From Novosphingobium sp. KCTC 2891 (GTDB lineage Bacteria > Pseudomonadota > Alphaproteobacteria > Sphingomonadales > Sphingomonadaceae), in the NCBI RefSeq assembly GCF_025938155.1, contig NZ_JAPCZG010000001.1, positions 414,025-478,024 on the forward strand: DNA of 64,000 nt, written 5' to 3'. This document shows, one piece after another, positions 60,850 through 64,000 of the stretch. The notes under the pieces were generated by a model. The model was not told the origin of the DNA, did no database searches, and saw only the letters and a list, made by a program, of their open reading frames with translations. The number at the start of each line of letters is the position of its first letter. Position 1 is the stretch's first letter. The position numbers and the translations under genes were made by a program.

Positions 60850-62376
60850 TCAGAGCGTCAGGACGCCATCGATCAGGCGGGGGGCGCCATCGCCGCGGGC
60901 GTCGTCGCGCAGCTCGGGCGGCAGCACATCGGCCGCGATGTTCTGGTAGCTGACCGGACGCAGGAACCGGTCGATGGCGAGGCTGCCGACCGAAGTGGTG
61001 CGCGGGTCGGACGTGGCGGGGAAGGGGCCGCCGTGGACCATTGCGTGGCACACTTCGACCCCGGTGGGCCAGCCATTCGCAAGGATGCGGCCGGCCTTCA
61101 CTTCCAGCACCGGCAGCAGGCGCGCGGCGAGTGCTTCGTCGGCGGCGTCCATGTGCAGCGTGGCGGTGAGCTGGCCTTCGAGGCTGCGCAATACCCCGAC
61201 AAGTTCAGCTTCGTCCTTGCACGCCACCACGACCGATGCGGCGCCGAACACTTCGTGGCCCAGTGCCTTGTCGGCGAGGAAAGCCGCCGCCGTGGTGCGG
61301 AACAGCGCCGCGCCGCCTTGCGTGCCTTCGCCCGGCTGGCCCTTCGCCAGCGTTTCGACGCCGGCACTGCCTTCCAGCGCAGCCACGCCGCTGGCGTAGG
61401 CGGCGGAAATGCCGGGGGTGAGCATGGTCTGCGCCGCGGCCTGGCCGACGGCAGCGGTGGCAGAGGCGATGAACGTGTCCAGACCTTCGCCCTCGATGGC
61501 GAGGACAAGGCCGGGGTTGGTGCAGAACTGGCCCGCACCCATGGTCAGCGAGCCGACGAACGCGGTGCCCAGCGCTTCGCCGCGCGCGGCCAGCGCCTCG
61601 GGCAGCAGCAGCACCGGATTGATGCTCGACATTTCGGCATAGACCGGGATCGGCACGTCGCGCGCCTGTGCCAGCTTGGCCAGTGCAAGGCCGCCCGCGC
61701 GCGAGCCGGTGAAGCCGACGGCGGCGATGCGCGGATCGGTGACGAGCGCCGCGCCCAGTTCGTTCGACGGGCCGACGAGGTGGCCGAACACGCCCTCGGG
61801 CAGGCCGCAGGCGGCGACGGCGCGCGCAATGGCGGCGGCGACGAGTTCGCCGGTCTGCGGGTGCGCCGGGTGGCCCTTGACCACGACCGGGCAGCCGGCG
61901 GCGAGCGCGGAAGCGGTGTCACCCCCGGCGGTGGAGAAGGCGAGCGGGAAGTTCGAGGCGCCGAACACCGCGACCGGGCCGAGCGAGATCATGCGCAGGC
62001 GCAGGTCGGGGCGGGGCAGGGGCTGGCGGTCGGGCAGGGCGGGGTCGATGCGCAGCTGCTGCCACGCCCCCTTGCGCACCACGTCGGCGAAAAGGCGCAA
62101 CTGGCCCACGGTGCGGCCGCGTTCGCCTTCCAGACGGGCGCGGGGCAGGCCGGATTCGCGCATCGCCGCTTCGATCAGGTCGTCGCCGATGGCGAGGATC
62201 TCTTCGGCGATTCGTTCAAGGAACGCGGCGCGCGCCTCGCGGCTGGTGGCGCGGTAGGCATCGAACGCGGCAGCGGCGGCTGCGCAGGCCTGGGCCACGT
62301 CGGCGGGGCCGTGCACGGCAAAGGCGGGGCCGTGCGGCTGACCGGTCGCGGCGGCCACGGAGCGGAAGTCGGTCAT
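60850..62376 (-). CDS. 2-oxoglutarate (alpha-ketoglutaric) semialdehyde dehydrogenase
   Basis: A 508-residue aldehyde dehydrogenase with the base Glu248 ([10 protein letters not shown]) and nucleophile Cys285 ([10 protein letters not shown]), and [16 protein letters not shown]. This NADP-preferring ALDH type oxidises 2-oxoglutarate semialdehyde to 2-oxoglutarate, the last step of pentose and hydroxyproline oxidation. AGGAGA precedes the ATG. It is the first gene of the leftward arabinose operon and is divergent from the GntR/FadR regulator. Confidence 0.92.
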   Translation of the reverse strand: MTDFRSVAAATGQPHGPAFAVHGPADVAQACAAAAAAFDAYRATSREARAAFLERIAEEILAIGDDLIEAAMRESGLPRARLEGERGRTVGQLRLFADVVRKGAWQQLRIDPALPDRQPLPRPDLRLRMISLGPVAVFGASNFPLAFSTAGGDTASALAAGCPVVVKGHPAHPQTGELVAAAIARAVAACGLPEGVFGHLVGPSNELGAALVTDPRIAAVGFTGSRAGGLALAKLAQARDVPIPVYAEMSSINPVLLLPEALAARGEALGTAFVGSLTMGAGQFCTNPGLVLAIEGEGLDTFIASATAAVGQAAAQTMLTPGISAAYASGVAALEGSAGVETLAKGQPGEGTQGGAALFRTTAAAFLADKALGHEVFGAASVVVACKDEAELVGVLRSLEGQLTATLHMDAADEALAARLLPVLEVKAGRILANGWPTGVEVCHAMVHGGPFPATSDPRTTSVGSLAIDRFLRPVSYQNIAADVLPPELRDDARGDGAPRLIDGVLTL

Positions 62377-62390
62377 CTGAATCTCCTGAT

Positions 62391-62403
62391 TTACTCCGAC
62401 ATA
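62391..62403. promoter_or_regulatory. GntR/FadR-type operator between the dehydrogenase and regulator genes
   Basis: On the minus strand ATGTCGGAGTAA agrees with TNGTNNNACNA at most positions and shares the TGTCGGA core with the two sites at 54588 and 54604. It sits 14 bases upstream of the aldehyde dehydrogenase ATG, where a repressor would block transcription. Confidence 0.5.
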
Positions 62404-62499
62404 TTACGGCTTCCGGGGAAAGGCAACATCGCTTGCACTTAAACGTTTCACCTTGGCAGGCGCGCTGTTAAGCGTGGTTTGCAGGAGGACCGCGAACCC

Positions 62500-63297
62500 G
62501 TGACAGAAGCCTTACCCGAGACCGCATCGGCCAGCCCGGAAACCGTTCCGAGCAAGGCGCTGGAGAGCGCGTCGGGCGCTGTGCGCGGACCGGGGCGCAG
62601 GCTGCACGGCGCGCTGGCGCACAAGCTGGGGACCGCGATCTTGTCCGGCCAATACGCGCCGGGCGATGTGCTGCCGGGCGAAGTGGCCTTTGCCGAGGAA
62701 CTGAAGGTTTCGCGCAGCGCCTACCGCGAGGCGATCCAGGTGCTGACCGCCAAGGGCCTTGTCGCCAGCCGCCCCAAGGCGGGCACGCGGGTGCTGCCGC
62801 GCGAGCGTTGGAACCTGCTCGATCCTGAAGTGCTGGCCTGGGCCTTTGCCGGCGAACCCGATGTCGCTTTCGTGCGGGACCTGTTCGAGCTGCGCTCCAT
62901 CATCGAGCCGGCGGCGGCGCGGCTGGCGGCGCAGCGGCGGACGAAGGACGATATCCGCATCATGCGCGACGCGCTGGCCGCGATGCGCCGCAACACGCTG
63001 ACCACCGAGGCGGGCCGCGCGGCGGACCGCGATTTCCACGACGCGATCCTGCGGGCCACCGGCAACCAGGCGATGGTGGTGCTGAGCGCCAGCATCGGCG
63101 CGGCGGTCCACTGGACCACCCAGTTCAAGCAGCGTTCGCGCGAGCTGCCGCGCAACCCGATCCCCGATCACGCACGCGTGTTCGATGCGATTTCCGCCGG
63201 CGATGCCGATGCTGCGGCCGAGGCGATGGGCGTGCTGGTGGATCTGGCGCTGGAAGATACGCGCAGCTCGATGGGGCAAGGCGCCGACGCAGCCTGA
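62500..63297 (+). CDS. GntR/FadR-family regulator of the arabinose locus
   Basis: A 265-residue regulator with a GntR winged helix (HKLGTAILSGQYAPGDVLPG, FAEELKVSRSAYREAIQVLT, KPKAGTRVLPRE-type wing) and a FadR-C helical effector domain (FELRSIIEPAAARLAAQR, RDFHDAILRATGN). GTG 62500 lies 11 bases after GGAGG; a TTG at 62479 would extend it by seven residues. An Ala/Ser/Glu-rich N-terminal stretch precedes the domain. Probably a repressor released by an arabinose-pathway intermediate. Confidence 0.9.
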   Translation: MTEALPETASASPETVPSKALESASGAVRGPGRRLHGALAHKLGTAILSGQYAPGDVLPGEVAFAEELKVSRSAYREAIQVLTAKGLVASRPKAGTRVLPRERWNLLDPEVLAWAFAGEPDVAFVRDLFELRSIIEPAAARLAAQRRTKDDIRIMRDALAAMRRNTLTTEAGRAADRDFHDAILRATGNQAMVVLSASIGAAVHWTTQFKQRSRELPRNPIPDHARVFDAISAGDADAAAEAMGVLVDLALEDTRSSMGQGADAA

Positions 63298-63335
63298 AGG
63301 GATCTGTTCGCGCCGCGGCGCGAATCCGGAACATG

Positions 63336-63375
63336 AAAAAAGGGGCGGAAGGTGGATGCCTTCCGCCCCTTTTTT
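63336..63375. terminator. Bidirectional terminator between the GntR/FadR and transporter genes
   Basis: A perfect 17-bp stem, AAAAAAGGGGCGGAAGG paired with CCTTCCGCCCCTTTTTT around a TGGATG loop. The T-runs on both strands serve the convergent genes. Confidence 0.95.
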
Positions 63376-63387
63376 GCGAACCTTCGT

Positions 63388-64000
63388 TCAGCCTTCGGCT
63401 TGCGCGTCCGGCAGGGCGTGGGTGGGGCGCGATCCCCACAGGGCGTAGAACAGCACGTAAAGTTCGCAGGCTGCGGTCAGCAGGAACGAGGTCTGGAGGC
63501 CGTAGCTGTCCGCGAGATAGCCCTGCACCACCACCAGCGCGCCGCCCGCGATCGCCATGATCAGCAGGCCCGAGCCTTCCTCGGTCAGCGGGCCGAGGCC
63601 GCGGATGCCGAGCGTGAAGATCGTGGGGAACATGATCGAGTGGAACAGGCCCACGAGGATCAGCGACCACATCGCCACCGGACCGGTGGTGAACACCGTG
63701 ACCATCATCACCACGAAGGCGCCGACCGAGAACGCCGCGAGCACGGTTTCCGCGCGCACGCGCTGCATGATCGCCGATCCGGCGAAGCGGCCCACCATCA
63801 TGCCGCCCCACAGGAACGAGAGGTAGCGGCCCGCCTGCTCGTGCGTGAGATTGGCGATCTCGGGCTGGCTGACGAAGTTGACGAAGAGGTTGGCCACGCC
63901 GATTTCGGCGATCAGGTAGATGAAGATCGCGGGCACGCCGAACACCAGGTTGCGGTGCTGCCACAGCGACAGGTGCTTGCGTTCTTCCTTGGCAAGCCGC
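63388..64000 (-). CDS. FucP-like sugar MFS transporter, C-terminal part (gene runs off the right edge)
   Basis: The last ~204 codons of a membrane protein open to the right edge. FGVPAIFIYLIAEIGVANLF, YLSFLWGGMMVGRFAGSAIM and GPLTEEGSGLLIMAIAGGAL match the FucP/GluP family of H+-coupled sugar transporters. Next to the arabinose genes, L-arabinose is the most likely cargo. Convergent with the regulator gene across a bidirectional terminator. Confidence 0.88.
   Translation of the reverse strand, partial: RLAKEERKHLSLWQHRNLVFGVPAIFIYLIAEIGVANLFVNFVSQPEIANLTHEQAGRYLSFLWGGMMVGRFAGSAIMQRVRAETVLAAFSVGAFVVMMVTVFTTGPVAMWSLILVGLFHSIMFPTIFTLGIRGLGPLTEEGSGLLIMAIAGGALVVVQGYLADSYGLQTSFLLTAACELYVLFYALWGSRPTHALPDAQAEG

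Noticed and set aside
60844..62442. Plus-strand frame opposite the semialdehyde dehydrogenase
   Set aside because: Antisense of a gene with intact Glu248/Cys285 motifs; no ribosome-binding site and no domain.

Overview
The window reads as chromosome of a high-GC alphaproteobacterium, most likely a sphingomonad close to Novosphingobium or Erythrobacter. The grounds are several TonB-dependent receptors, a cpa-type tad pilus cluster, paired acyl-CoA dehydrogenases, frequent GTG/TTG starts with ATGA or TGATG gene overlaps, and a LOV-HTH protein very like EL222 of Erythrobacter litoralis. I see no rRNA, tRNA, CRISPR array, insertion sequence or phage. Most genes are intact and tightly packed.

Layout. 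1-2.4 kb: 3' end of a giant VCBS/RTX type I secreted adhesin. 2.5-8.4 kb: an MFS carrier, a DksA/TraR zinc-finger protein, a VIT1/CCC1 metal carrier, a P2-like cation ATPase and an AraC regulator. 8.4-11.9 kb: a leftward receptor-P450-AraC operon. 13.2-24.8 kb: a complete tad/cpa pilus operon of 12 genes (flp, cpaB, cpaC, a small lipoprotein, tadG, two tadE-like genes, cpaE, cpaF, tadB, tadC, a TPR lipoprotein, prepilin peptidase). 25.0-28.7 kb: a phosphate-type region in which a PhoB-like regulator is cut off and joined to the 3' part of a PstS-like gene. A full-length paralogue follows, preceded by a Pho-box-like repeat. 28.9-34.5 kb and 37.7-44.7 kb: acyl-CoA catabolism (two ACAD pairs, alkyl-sulfatase-like hydrolase, thiolase, feruloyl-CoA-synthetase-like ligase, enoyl-CoA hydratase, GMC oxidoreductase). 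Between them (34.5-37.4 kb) lies a folE / FAD-oxidoreductase / DUF3429 operon divergent from the LOV-HTH gene. 44.7-49.6 kb: an EmrAB-type tripartite efflux operon with a divergent TetR gene. 49.6-64 kb: an L-arabinan/L-arabinose utilisation locus (unusual toroid glycosidase, TonB receptor, two GH43, GH51, arabinose dehydrogenase, AraD1/GguC, ketoglutarate-semialdehyde dehydrogenase, GntR/FadR regulator, FucP-like transporter).

How it works together. The arabinose locus appears to code for capture and outer-membrane uptake of arabino-oligosaccharides, their cleavage, and non-phosphorylative oxidation of L-arabinose to 2-oxoglutarate; the arabinonate dehydratase is not in the window. The most interesting items are: (i) the candidate blue-light module, where an EL222-like photoreceptor faces a folE operon across a short gap holding an element like the EL222 target; (ii) the regulator/PstS junction, in which the regulator also lacks its phosphoacceptor aspartate; (iii) shared operator-like motifs in front of the acyl-CoA operons and the arabinose operons; (iv) two 19-bp operator repeats in the efflux/tetR gap, one of which contains the tetR start codon.
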